From: Acidobacteria bacterium OLB17
GTDB lineage: Bacteria; Acidobacteriota; Blastocatellia; Pyrinomonadales; Pyrinomonadaceae
DNA length: 64,000 nt
Direction: 5' to 3'
Assembly: GCA_001567505.1 (NCBI GenBank)
Contig: LLEU01000025.1
Coordinates: 62,001-126,000, forward strand
Both the position numbers and the translations under genes were made by a program. Shown here piece by piece: positions 57,238 to 64,000 of this stretch. A model generated the notes under the pieces. The model worked only from the letters and a program-made list of their open reading frames with translations, was not told the origin of the DNA and made no database searches. Position 1 is the stretch's first letter, and every line of letters starts with the position of its first letter.

Positions 57238-58170
57238 ATGCGGAGCGAATTCGACCTCATCAATCACATTAAAGCCAACTACACACTTAATGTAATAGGT
57301 GATGACTGCGCGATCCTCCCAAAGGATACTCAATCAGATCAACTATTTACGGTCGATCTCTTGATAGAGAATATAGATTTTCGCCTTGAATGGACTACGC
57401 CCGAGTTTCTTGGCCATAAGGCGCTCGCAGTGTCGCTTTCAGATATAGCCGCAATGGGCGGATCGCCTAAATATGCATTACTCTCGCTCGGCGTGCCTGA
57501 CAACCTGTGGAAAACGTCCTTCCTCGATCGATTTTATGAAGGTTGGCATCGCCTTGCGACTGAGTTCGAGGTTGAGCTTGTTGGCGGCGACATTTCACGA
57601 TCGCCTAGCGGCCTTACGATAGATTCATTCGTCGTAGGCGAGGCTGCAAGAGGACAAGCTATTCGAAGATCGTCAGCGCAGGCAGGCGACAAGATGTTCG
57701 TAACCGGGCCCCTTGGCGGCGCCGCACTCGGCCTTTCGCTTCTTGAAAAAGGAGAGCGTTTCAAGCAACTGGACGGTTGTCCGGGCCAGGCCGCGATCTT
57801 ACGACAACTTAAACCACGCCCGCAGGTAGCGTTCGGCAAACTATTGTTGAACAACGCGTTAGCTTCCTCGGCGATCGATATCAGCGATGGCCTTTCCTCA
57901 GATCTTGCCCACATCTGCGAAGCTAGCGGTGTCGGAGCTCATTTAGATGCCGCCGCAATTCCCATCGCCGAAGGTGCGTCGCTCGAAATGGCACTCCACG
58001 GCGGCGAGGACTTCGAGCTTCTTTTTACGGTTCCCGCCGACCGTGCGGCCGAAGCAGAAGCATCCGGCGCGATCGAGATCGGCCATATCACCGGAGATGC
58101 CGGCAAGGTCACGATCTCGGGTGCGGCAGGCATCGAGGAACTTAAGCCAATGGGTTTTCAACATTTTTGA
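57238..58170 (+). CDS. thiL: Thiamine-monophosphate kinase
   Basis: Phosphorylates thiamine phosphate to thiamine diphosphate. 310 residues. Motifs: VIGDDCAILP (metal and ATP site), FLGHKALAVSLSDIAAMGGSPKYAL, ELVGGDISRSPSGLTI, GDKMFVTGPLGGAALGL, AIDISDGLSSDLAHICEASGVGAHLD and LHGGEDFELLFTVP. ATG start 9 bp after TAGAAT. No other thiamine gene nearby. Confidence 0.95.
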   Translation: MRSEFDLINHIKANYTLNVIGDDCAILPKDTQSDQLFTVDLLIENIDFRLEWTTPEFLGHKALAVSLSDIAAMGGSPKYALLSLGVPDNLWKTSFLDRFYEGWHRLATEFEVELVGGDISRSPSGLTIDSFVVGEAARGQAIRRSSAQAGDKMFVTGPLGGAALGLSLLEKGERFKQLDGCPGQAAILRQLKPRPQVAFGKLLLNNALASSAIDISDGLSSDLAHICEASGVGAHLDAAAIPIAEGASLEMALHGGEDFELLFTVPADRAAEAEASGAIEIGHITGDAGKVTISGAAGIEELKPMGFQHF

Positions 58171-58257
58171 GAGCCCGCCGAGAGCCACGGGGCGATCAGA
58201 AATTTGGCATACTCATAGGCAGAGTGAATTTTCCCTGCCGGCCTTTCACAAAGAACC

Positions 58258-58635
58258 CTATCTCGCTGCAAGTAAACCCCGATGGGCATCTCGGTAACTG
58301 CACGCGACAAAAATGTTCGCGATCACGAGAAATATCGCGACCGGGAGTCCGGAATTATCGATGAACGCGTGAAACATAAAGATATTCACGATCACAGGCG
58401 CAATAAGAACTGTCGCAAGCGGTACGAACCGCCCGATGACGAATAGGATGCCGCACGTGAGTTCGACGATCTTCAGCATCGGGATAAAATATCCGACCGC
58501 AAAGATCCCGTCGTTGAAAGTTTTAGCGACGCCGGAAAGTTCGGGCTTCTCGACAAGGTCGAAGAGAACGACCACAGACGCAAAGATAAAAAGTAATCCC
58601 AGTAAGGTCCGGACGATCACCATTGCGTTTCTCAT
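58258..58635 (-). CDS. DoxX-family small membrane protein
   Basis: 125 residues, four membrane segments (VIVRTLLGLLFIFASVVVLF, PMLKIVELTCGILFVIGRFVP, ATVLIAPVIVNIFMFHAF, VAIFLVIANIFVACSY). The arrangement R..LG..F and the P.....E...G segment match the DoxX family. Role unknown; family members act in redox or stress complexes. Confidence 0.75.
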   Translation of the reverse strand: MRNAMVIVRTLLGLLFIFASVVVLFDLVEKPELSGVAKTFNDGIFAVGYFIPMLKIVELTCGILFVIGRFVPLATVLIAPVIVNIFMFHAFIDNSGLPVAIFLVIANIFVACSYRDAHRGLLAAR

Positions 58636-58945
58636 AAATGACTCCTGTCGAAAAATTGTGGGAACGATAGTCTACCCGCGTGACGCGATCTGTTCAACCA
58701 CATTTCCTTGTCTTCTGGGGCAATGGAACGCCGATCTCCGCGCTTCGCGATGAGCCTAGTCTCCTTGCCAAGCCCTACATATTGTTTATAACGGTCCGCG
58801 TCGCATCAATAGATTGTGCTTGCGTTCTATTGCGATTTAGGAGTAAATTTGCATTTTGAGCCTGTAAGGTCGACCGCGTGGGATATTTTAAGGCCGCGAC
58901 AGCGTGCTTTGCAGGACGAACGACCATCGAAGGAGGAACCACAAT
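58636..58945. other. Spacer between divergent DoxX and HNH genes
   Basis: 310 bp. No gene seen. An AGGAGG lies 8 bp before the TTG start at 58946; no promoter or hairpin of note. Confidence 0.5.
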
Positions 58946-59506
58946 TTGCTGACCGGACGCGTACTGCTATTGAACTTTTCGTATGAGCCGCTTGGCACGG
59001 TCGGCGTTGCACGCGCGGTCTGCCTTTGGTTTCGCGGTGCCGTTTTTGTGGAAGAGAACGATGGCGACAATGTCCTGCATTCGCCCTCGACCGTCTTCCC
59101 TGTTCCGTCGGTCGTTCGCCTGCGACACTATATCCACCTACGCCGCAAGAATAATGAGAATTCCATGAAGCGGGCGCGCATCTATATCCGCGATCGTTAT
59201 CGATGCCAATATTGCGGCGAACATCGTCACGCGAAGGACCTGACGCTGGACCACATTCTTCCGCGCGCTCAAGGCGGCGAGCACACTCCTCAGAACCTCG
59301 TCACCGCTTGCGTCCGGTGCAACCAGCGAAAGGGCAACCGCACTCCAGAACAGGCTCGTATGCCGCTACTCACATCGCAAAAGCTACTTCGCCTCGGGCT
59401 GGACCACGTTCTGCTCTGCCACTATGCCGAATCTCGCCCTGAGTGGAAAAAGTATCTCTTCATCGACGAAACCGGCGATGACGAAAGGCTCAAGGCCGTT
59501 GCATAG
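58946..59506 (+). CDS. HNH endonuclease
   Basis: 186 residues. Start TTG 58946 is chosen because AGGAGG lies 8 bp upstream and the protein then begins LLTGRVLLLNFSYEPLG, the usual start of this group; a GTG at 58904 has no ribosome site. HNH domain near residues 85-125: RYRCQYCGEHRHAKDLTLDHILPRAQGG in part, with two CxxC zinc pairs (CQYC, CVRC), the catalytic His in LDHILP and Asn in PQNLVTAC. The first 60 residues are the usual extension of such stand-alone bacterial HNH proteins. Biological role unknown. Confidence 0.9.
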   Translation: MLTGRVLLLNFSYEPLGTVGVARAVCLWFRGAVFVEENDGDNVLHSPSTVFPVPSVVRLRHYIHLRRKNNENSMKRARIYIRDRYRCQYCGEHRHAKDLTLDHILPRAQGGEHTPQNLVTACVRCNQRKGNRTPEQARMPLLTSQKLLRLGLDHVLLCHYAESRPEWKKYLFIDETGDDERLKAVA

Positions 59507-59660
59507 TCCTGCGGCGAACGTGACGACTTTTGGCGTGTGTGCGAAGTTCTCTCTTTCGCGTTGAGTTCGGGTAATGATCTGATCCGTTGGAGGCTATTCT
59601 GTAGCATTCTGATCGTCAGTCCCAACAATTAGCTTCGGCATCTCCAACCCTGCAAAGGCC

Positions 59661-59710
59661 ATATCCCCACTTCAACAAAAATCCGATATCCCGACTCCAA
59701 CAAAACAATT
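59661..59710 (+). repeat. Imperfect 25-bp direct duplication
   Basis: Two adjacent copies starting ATATCCCCACTTCAACAAAA (59661) and ATATCCCGACTCCAACAAAA (59686), two mismatches in the first 20 bases, less alike at the end. Confidence 0.6.
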
Positions 59711-59714
59711 CGAT

Positions 59715-59744
59715 TTGACACGCCAGAGTTACCAATAGTAATAT
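59715..59744 (+). promoter_or_regulatory. Strong promoter of arsR-arsM
   Basis: Perfect TTGACA (59715-59720), 18-bp spacer, TAATAT (59739-59744). The -10 lies inside the palindrome at 59738-59755. The predicted transcript has a leader of about 170 nt. Confidence 0.65.
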
Positions 59745-59755
59745 TGCAATATTAC
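59738..59755. promoter_or_regulatory. 18-bp perfect palindrome, candidate ArsR operator
   Basis: GTAATATTGCAATATTAC is its own reverse complement. It overlaps the -10 box of the promoter upstream of arsR, the position expected for an autorepressing ArsR/SmtB site. Palindrome and overlap are seen; the binding is inferred. Confidence 0.6.
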
Positions 59756-59764
59756 AGATGGATG

Positions 59765-59860
59765 GCCGTGTGGTTAACATCCTGTGTGGTTAGCATACTG
59801 TGTAGTTTGCCTACCGTGTGATCGGAATACCGTGTGGTCAGCATACTGTGTGTTTTGCAT
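59765..59860 (+). repeat. Six tandem 16-bp units
   Basis: Units start at 59765, 59781, 59797, 59813, 59829 and 59845 with exact 16-base period. Consensus approximately ACYGTGTGGTTAGCAT; GTGTG is present in all but one unit, which has GTGTA. They lie in the predicted 5' leader of arsR. No open frame or hairpin explains them. Confidence 0.9.
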
Positions 59861-59879
59861 CTTGATGGCGGCAGGAGCA

Positions 59880-59915
59880 CAGCCGGGACTCAACGAGCAG
59901 CCGGGACTCAACTAG
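59880..59915 (+). repeat. Two tandem 18-bp units
   Basis: CAGCCGGGACTCAACGAG followed by CAGCCGGGACTCAACTAG, one mismatch, ending 4 bases before the arsR start codon. The second copy may influence ribosome access, since no AGGAGG precedes ATG. Confidence 0.8.
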
Positions 59916-59919
59916 AGAT

Positions 59920-60252
59920 ATGGGGGCTTCAAAAACAGACCTATTTAGCGACGAGCAGAATCTCATCGCGACGATCGCCAAGGCGCTTGGGCATCCGGCA
60001 CGGGTCGCGATAATTGAGTATCTGCTCCGGGCTGAGGGTTGTATCTGTATGGATATTGTTGATGAGGTGGGACTCTCGCAGCCAACGATATCTCAGCACC
60101 TTCGGGAGCTCAAGGATGCGGGCCTGATCAAAGGCAGCATCCGGCGGAACGCGATCTGTTACTGCATCGAGAAGGAGGCGCTCCTCAAGCTCCAAGGATA
60201 TTTGGCAAGAATTACGAATAGAACGACAAAGGGAGGTTCACAAAAATGTTGA
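59920..60252 (+). CDS. arsR: ArsR-family metalloregulator
   Basis: 110 residues. Winged helix typical of ArsR: ATIAKALGHPARVAIIEYLL, GCICMDIVDEVGLSQPTISQHLRELKDAGLIKGSIRRNAICYCI in part. The CxC in GCICMDIV matches the arsenic-binding position (ELCVCDL) of classical ArsR. It would release DNA on binding As(III). Overlaps arsM by seven bases, so translation is coupled. No terminator between. Confidence 0.93.
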   Translation: MGASKTDLFSDEQNLIATIAKALGHPARVAIIEYLLRAEGCICMDIVDEVGLSQPTISQHLRELKDAGLIKGSIRRNAICYCIEKEALLKLQGYLARITNRTTKGGSQKC

Positions 60253-61082
60253 ATATAGAGGATCCGTCTCGGGTCAAGGAACTCGTACGGCAAAAGTATG
60301 GTGAGATCGCATCGCGGGATGTCGCCGAGAATCGAGCATCGTGCTGCGGCTCGGGCGCGTGCTCTGACGAGGTTTACAACATAATGACCGAGGATCACGA
60401 CACCCTTGCGGGCTATGCACCCGAGGCCGATCTTGGGCTTGGATGCGGGCTCCCTACGCAATTCGCAAAGATCGCGCCGGGCGACACGGTCATTGATCTT
60501 GGGAGCGGTGCCGGGAACGACTGTTTCATCGCTCGATATGCGGTCGGAGAAACAGGCACGGTCATTGGCATCGATTTCACGGACGCGATGCTCGATCGGG
60601 CACGCGAGAACGCTGATAAACTCGGATACTCGAACGTCGAGTTCCGAAAGGGTGACATTGAGAATTTGCCGGTCGAAGACGACTTCGCTGATGTCATCGT
60701 AAGCAACTGCGTTCTGAACCTTGTACCGAACAAAAAGAAGGTCTTCGAGGAGATCTTTCGTACGCTAAAGCCCGGCGGGCATTTCAGTATCTCGGACATC
60801 GTCGTTTCAGGCGAACTGCCGGCGGCCGTCAGGAATGCTGCCGAGATGTATGCAGGATGCGTCTCCGGTGCGGTCTCGCGAGACACTTATCTCGATGCGA
60901 TCCGGACAAGCGGATTTGCGAACATCACCGTGCAAAAAGAACGGAAGATCGAGATCCCGGACGACATACTAAAGCGATACTTGAGTGATGCCGAACTGGC
61001 GGCCTTGAAACAGGCTGATGTCGGTGTGTATAGTTTGACGGTTTACGCAGATAAGCCGGCCGATCCACACTCGGCCGCGTAG
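60246..61082 (+). CDS. arsM: Arsenite S-adenosylmethionine methyltransferase
   Basis: 278 residues. VRQKYGEIA and ASCCGSGACSDEVYN at the N-terminus (Cys pair), LGLGCGLPTQFAKI, SAM-binding VIDLGSGAGNDCFIAR, GIDFTDAMLDRAREN, ISNCVLNLVPNKKKVFEEIFRTLKPGG-type sequence, then AEMYAGCVSGAV. The cysteine pattern (CC, C, ..C..) fits As(III) binding in ArsM. Methylates arsenite to volatile or more oxidised forms. No efflux pump or reductase is present beside it. Confidence 0.93.
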   Translation: MLNIEDPSRVKELVRQKYGEIASRDVAENRASCCGSGACSDEVYNIMTEDHDTLAGYAPEADLGLGCGLPTQFAKIAPGDTVIDLGSGAGNDCFIARYAVGETGTVIGIDFTDAMLDRARENADKLGYSNVEFRKGDIENLPVEDDFADVIVSNCVLNLVPNKKKVFEEIFRTLKPGGHFSISDIVVSGELPAAVRNAAEMYAGCVSGAVSRDTYLDAIRTSGFANITVQKERKIEIPDDILKRYLSDAELAALKQADVGVYSLTVYADKPADPHSAA

Positions 61083-61104
61083 GAACGGACAACGCCGGGA
61101 TCGA

Positions 61105-61536
61105 ATGGATTACGCGCCGACACAGAGCTATTCTACTGACGACGATATATTTCGCCTCGTCGAACGATTCGAGAACTGTTCGATCCCTCGTGATGAGTGG
61201 AAGCATCGCGAACACGTTCTCGTCGCTCTTGTTTATGTTTCGAAATTTGACCTGCCCGCTGCAACGGAAAAGATGCGTCGCGGCATCTTACGTTTGCTCG
61301 AACACGGCTTTGGCGTCGATCTTGGCGTCGAGATGCCTTACCACGAAACGCTCACCATTTTTTGGATGAATGCGGTTCACGATCTTTGGAAAGAACGTCG
61401 GCAGCTTCCGCTTGCCGAGATCGCACGCGAGGCGGCCGAGCTACTCGACAAGGACCTTCCGCTGCGGTCTTATTCGCGGGAGCTGCTGTTTTCCGAAGAG
61501 GCGAGAAAGACATTCGTGGGGCCGGATCTTATCTGA
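61105..61536 (+). CDS. Hypothetical protein, alpha-helical
   Basis: 143 residues, no signal peptide or membrane segment. Begins DDDIFRLVERFENCSIPRDEWKHREHVLVALVYVSKFDL and ends RELLFSEEARKTFVGPDL (quoted in part). Histidines (KHREH, PYHETL) could bind metal or be structural. Two dozen bases after arsM, so it may be cotranscribed. Family not recognised. Confidence 0.6.
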   Translation: MDYAPTQSYSTDDDIFRLVERFENCSIPRDEWKHREHVLVALVYVSKFDLPAATEKMRRGILRLLEHGFGVDLGVEMPYHETLTIFWMNAVHDLWKERRQLPLAEIAREAAELLDKDLPLRSYSRELLFSEEARKTFVGPDLI

Positions 61537-61582
61537 CAGATCGGATCGGCGGCACGCGGCCTTCGAGCGATAGCGAGGCTGT

Positions 61583-62392
61583 ATGTTAAGATCGAAGCTG
61601 CTCCCTTTCCTTACCGTTATTTTGTTGGTCGCTCTCTCGGTCGCGGTCCACGCACAGGACGACGGCGACGATGAAGATGACGATGATGATCAGGCATCTA
61701 GCGTCGCACAGTGCCTCGCTCCGGCGTCCTTCCTGTTCGATGAGGTGATCTACAGCGACACAGTGCGGCTCGAAAAGGTGATCCGCGATTTTCGCGAAAA
61801 GTTATATTCGCTCCCTCCCAAAGCACGAGGCATTATCTACGTTTATGGCGGACGCGAGACGGCCTTTGATGAGGTCGAAAAGATGACCGCGAGCGTCAAA
61901 GCAAAAGTCATTCTCGGTATGGGATCCAGCGAGAAGCTCACGTTCCTTGACGGCGGCTATCGGGAAAATGCAACGGTCGTTTTTACGATCCGGCCGCTCG
62001 ACTGCAGCACGCCTTACGGGTCACGTTCTGAGGTCGATCTCGAAGGCCTCCAGTTCAAAGAGTTCCCTGTTGAAGAAACAGTGCGGCTTTCTAACGAGCT
62101 TCTGGAGAAGCAAGTAGAAACGGATGTTTTTGGCACTTGTCCGGGTGTTGCAAGAACGCTGGGAATGTGCTCACAACAGAAAGAGGTTCGCGTACTGGTG
62201 GCGGTCGATAAGGAAGGAAAGGTCAGGTTCGCCCGCGGCGTTGACGCATTGCAGTTCTTTTCGCAGGCGGCGTCCAATGCGGCCAAGCTTTGGAAATTTC
62301 GTCCGTTTCTCGTCGCGGGTGCGCCAAAGAACGTTGTGGGTGTTATTGTAGTAAGGTTCCCCGCGGTTACGAGCGGTTGGAACGACGATTAA
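61583..62392 (+). CDS. Exported protein with TonB-like C-terminal domain
   Basis: 269 residues. Signal peptide LLPFLTVILLVALSVAVHA, then a very acidic stretch (DDGDDEDDDDDQ). Middle region IIYVYGGRETAFDEV. The last 80 residues read like a TonB C-terminal domain (REVRVLVAVDKEGKVRFARGV, AAKLWKFRPFLVAG), found in many acidobacterial envelope proteins. Role unknown. Stop overlaps the cysS start (TAATG). Confidence 0.7.
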   Translation: MLRSKLLPFLTVILLVALSVAVHAQDDGDDEDDDDDQASSVAQCLAPASFLFDEVIYSDTVRLEKVIRDFREKLYSLPPKARGIIYVYGGRETAFDEVEKMTASVKAKVILGMGSSEKLTFLDGGYRENATVVFTIRPLDCSTPYGSRSEVDLEGLQFKEFPVEETVRLSNELLEKQVETDVFGTCPGVARTLGMCSQQKEVRVLVAVDKEGKVRFARGVDALQFFSQAASNAAKLWKFRPFLVAGAPKNVVGVIVVRFPAVTSGWNDD

Positions 62393-63795
62393 TGCTCAAA
62401 CTTTTTAATACACTTTCGCGACAGCTTGAAGAATTCGTGCCGCTCGAGGCTGGCAAAGTGCGGATGTATATCTGCGGCCCGACGGTCTGGAATTTTGCGC
62501 ACATTGGGAACTTCCGAACCTTCATTTTCGGTGACATCCTGCGGCGGTATTTGAAATACAAAGGGTTCGAAATGACGCACGTCTTTAACCTTACGGATAT
62601 CGACGACCGCATCATTAACGAGGCGGCCAAACGGAATATCTCGATCGGCGAGTTTACCGCGCCGTATATTGAGTATTTCTGGGAAGATTTCGACGCGCTC
62701 GGCAATGAGCGGCCGGAAGTAACACCTCGCGCCACCGAACACATCGCCGAGATGATCGACATCATCGCAAAACTTATCGAGAACGGCCGCGCGTACGAAT
62801 CCGACGGTTCGATCTATTATCGGATCGCGGCCTTCCCCGAGTACGGCAAACTTTCGAAGATCAGTTTTGAGGGCAATATCGCGGGTGCTAGCGAACGCGT
62901 TGATACGGACAAATACGAGAAAGAGGATGCTCGTGATTTCGCCCTTTGGAAACTCGTCGGCGCAGACGAAGAGCCGGGATGGGACGCACCATTCGGACGC
63001 GGCCGTCCGGGATGGCACATCGAATGTTCGGCGATGTCGATGAAGTATCTCGGCGAGACGTTCGACCTGCATGCGGGCGGCATGGACCTGCAATTCCCGC
63101 ATCACGAGAATGAGATCGCGCAAAGCGAAGGTGCGACCGGCAAGCTCTTCTCAAAATATTGGGTACACAGCGAATTCCTGAAGATCGACGATGTCACTAT
63201 GTCGAAATCGAAGGGAAACTTCTTCACGTTCCGCGACCTTCGCGAACAAGGATATTCGCCGCTTGCCATCCGCTACCTGCTCCTCTCGGTTCCCTACCGA
63301 AAACAGCTCAACTTCACTTTTGAGGGCCTGAAGGCGGCTGAATCGACGACCGAGCGGCTGCGAAACTTTCGGCAGCTCGTCCGCGAGGCTCGGATACCTG
63401 AAGCTCCGGCTGATACAAGGGCGATTGATGCGGTTTCTGCGGCGATGAAGGCGTTCGAGGCTGCGATGGATGATGATCTGAACACGGCCGCCGCACTTGC
63501 CGCCGTCCACGACATGGTCCGTGAGGTCAACACGATCCTTGCGGCCGACGGCCTAACAACGGAAGGAAAAGCCGCAGCACTCGAAGCGATCGAAAAGATC
63601 GACTCCGTTCTCGGCATTTTTGGCAAGGAAGATTGCGGCCTTCTTGATGAAGAGATCGATGCTCTGATCGCCGAGAGGCAGGAAGCTCGACGGCGGCGGA
63701 ACTTCGCTCGCTCGGACGAGATCCGCGACGAACTCGCCGCAAAAGGGATCATCATCGAGGACACGAAGGACGGAATGCGTTGGCGCCGAAAATGA
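62392..63795 (+). CDS. cysS: Cysteinyl-tRNA synthetase
   Basis: 467 residues from ATG 62392, one base overlapping the upstream stop. Class I motifs: GPTVWNFAHIGNFRTF (HIGH type) and TMSKSKGNFF (KMSKS type). Zinc ligands: Cys in YICGPTV, Cys in HIECSAMS, His in FPHHENEIAQSEG. Anticodon domain follows with RNFARSDEIRDELAAKGI near the end. Charges tRNA-Cys. Confidence 0.97.
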   Translation: MLKLFNTLSRQLEEFVPLEAGKVRMYICGPTVWNFAHIGNFRTFIFGDILRRYLKYKGFEMTHVFNLTDIDDRIINEAAKRNISIGEFTAPYIEYFWEDFDALGNERPEVTPRATEHIAEMIDIIAKLIENGRAYESDGSIYYRIAAFPEYGKLSKISFEGNIAGASERVDTDKYEKEDARDFALWKLVGADEEPGWDAPFGRGRPGWHIECSAMSMKYLGETFDLHAGGMDLQFPHHENEIAQSEGATGKLFSKYWVHSEFLKIDDVTMSKSKGNFFTFRDLREQGYSPLAIRYLLLSVPYRKQLNFTFEGLKAAESTTERLRNFRQLVREARIPEAPADTRAIDAVSAAMKAFEAAMDDDLNTAAALAAVHDMVREVNTILAADGLTTEGKAAALEAIEKIDSVLGIFGKEDCGLLDEEIDALIAERQEARRRRNFARSDEIRDELAAKGIIIEDTKDGMRWRRK

Positions 63796-63799
63796 ACGG

Positions 63800-64000
63800 C
63801 TAGCGTGACGCCGTTACGCCGGGACAGAGCTCGCCGTTGATGCTCGAATATTTCAGAAGCACTTCTTTGTATGTGTCGGTGTCGCGGCAATACGAGAGGC
63901 AGCGGTCATAGGGCTTTGAGTAAATATGTATGCTGACCGCCCGTTCGTCGAATTCGGCAAGATTCAGGACCTGATGTATCGGCTCCTCGAGATCGACCTT
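63800..64000 (-). CDS. Cysteine dioxygenase-like protein, 5' part outside window
   Basis: C-terminal 66 residues, reading into the right edge. AVSIHIYSKPYDRC matches the cysteine dioxygenase end (SLHLYSPP-type with the catalytic Tyr and the Cys of the crosslink). A cupin enzyme oxidising cysteine to cysteine sulfinate would fit. It converges with cysS but need not be linked to it. Assignment rests on a short fragment. Confidence 0.6.
   Translation of the reverse strand, partial: KVDLEEPIHQVLNLAEFDERAVSIHIYSKPYDRCLSYCRDTDTYKEVLLKYSSINGELCPGVTASR

Larger units (their letters stand above)
59507..59919. other. arsR leader and spacer with several repeats
   Basis: 413 bp, no gene. It holds an imperfect 25-bp duplication (59661-59710), a promoter with palindrome (59715-59755), six 16-bp tandem units (59765-59860) and two 18-bp units (59880-59915). 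These make it the most repetitive stretch of the window. Confidence 0.75.

Noticed and set aside
58904-58945. Upstream GTG start for the HNH protein
   Set aside because: No ribosome site; AGGAGG is correctly spaced for TTG 58946, which gives the usual N-terminus.
59765-59860. CRISPR array
   Set aside because: Units are 16 bp, contiguous and without spacers; no cas gene is present.

Overview
The window reads as a bacterial chromosome segment, most likely from an Acidobacteriota member (Blastocatellia-like). The reasons are a secreted VWFA-related protein of the acidobacterial type near the left end, a moderately GC-rich gene-dense layout, and gene families typical of that phylum. No rRNA, CRISPR array, transposase or prophage gene was recognised. 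At least twelve places show one protein continuing in another frame (near 953, 2400, 3340, 14240, 25760, 36165, 36517, 47580, 49160, 52120, 53585 and 55730). Most are in ordinary metabolic or division genes, several at homopolymers or CG repeats, so uncorrected assembly indels are the simplest explanation. These genes are annotated across the break.

Layout. 0-5.2 kb (+): end of an alpha/beta hydrolase, a VWA protein, tRNA-Arg(ACG), an unknown exported protein and an M3 peptidase. 5.2-8.7 kb (-): an NtrY/NtrX-like two-component pair. 8.8-11.1 kb: a CPBP protease, nadC and a small lipoprotein; the last two are transcribed divergently from a compact promoter pair. 11.2-16.2 kb (-): valS, a response regulator and pdxA. 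16.3-30.9 kb (-): a division and cell wall (dcw) cluster rsmH-ftsL-ftsI-murF-mraY-murD-ftsW-murG-murC-ftsQ-ftsA-ftsZ, without mraZ, murE, murB or ddl. 31.2-33.9 kb (+): a ZIP transporter, a small membrane protein, then psd-pssA for phosphatidylethanolamine synthesis. 33.9-41.5 kb: an O-antigen-ligase-like protein with a TPR protein, endonuclease III, an M28 peptidase, and a type IV pilin with an unknown membrane protein. 41.7-45.7 kb (+): a polyamine operon of arginine decarboxylase, a deoxyhypusine-synthase-like enzyme and agmatinase. 45.8-47.3 kb: an HtrA protease.

47.3-56.2 kb is the most distinctive region. A six-gene minus-strand operon (PfkB sugar kinase, class II aldolase, sodium:solute symporter, amidohydrolase, CutC, LacC-like PfkB kinase) faces a divergent AgaS-type SIS protein and a WYL regulator. 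Together these suggest a PTS-independent galactosamine/tagatose-phosphate-like pathway: uptake by symport, kinase phosphorylation, AgaS deamination-isomerisation, a second phosphorylation and aldol cleavage.

56.4-64 kb holds tRNA-Pro(GGG), a MerR regulator, thiL, a DoxX protein, an HNH nuclease, an arsR-arsM arsenic methylation operon, two proteins of unknown role, cysS and the end of a cysteine dioxygenase. The arsR leader carries a strong promoter whose -10 box lies in an 18-bp perfect palindrome, followed by six tandem 16-bp repeats.
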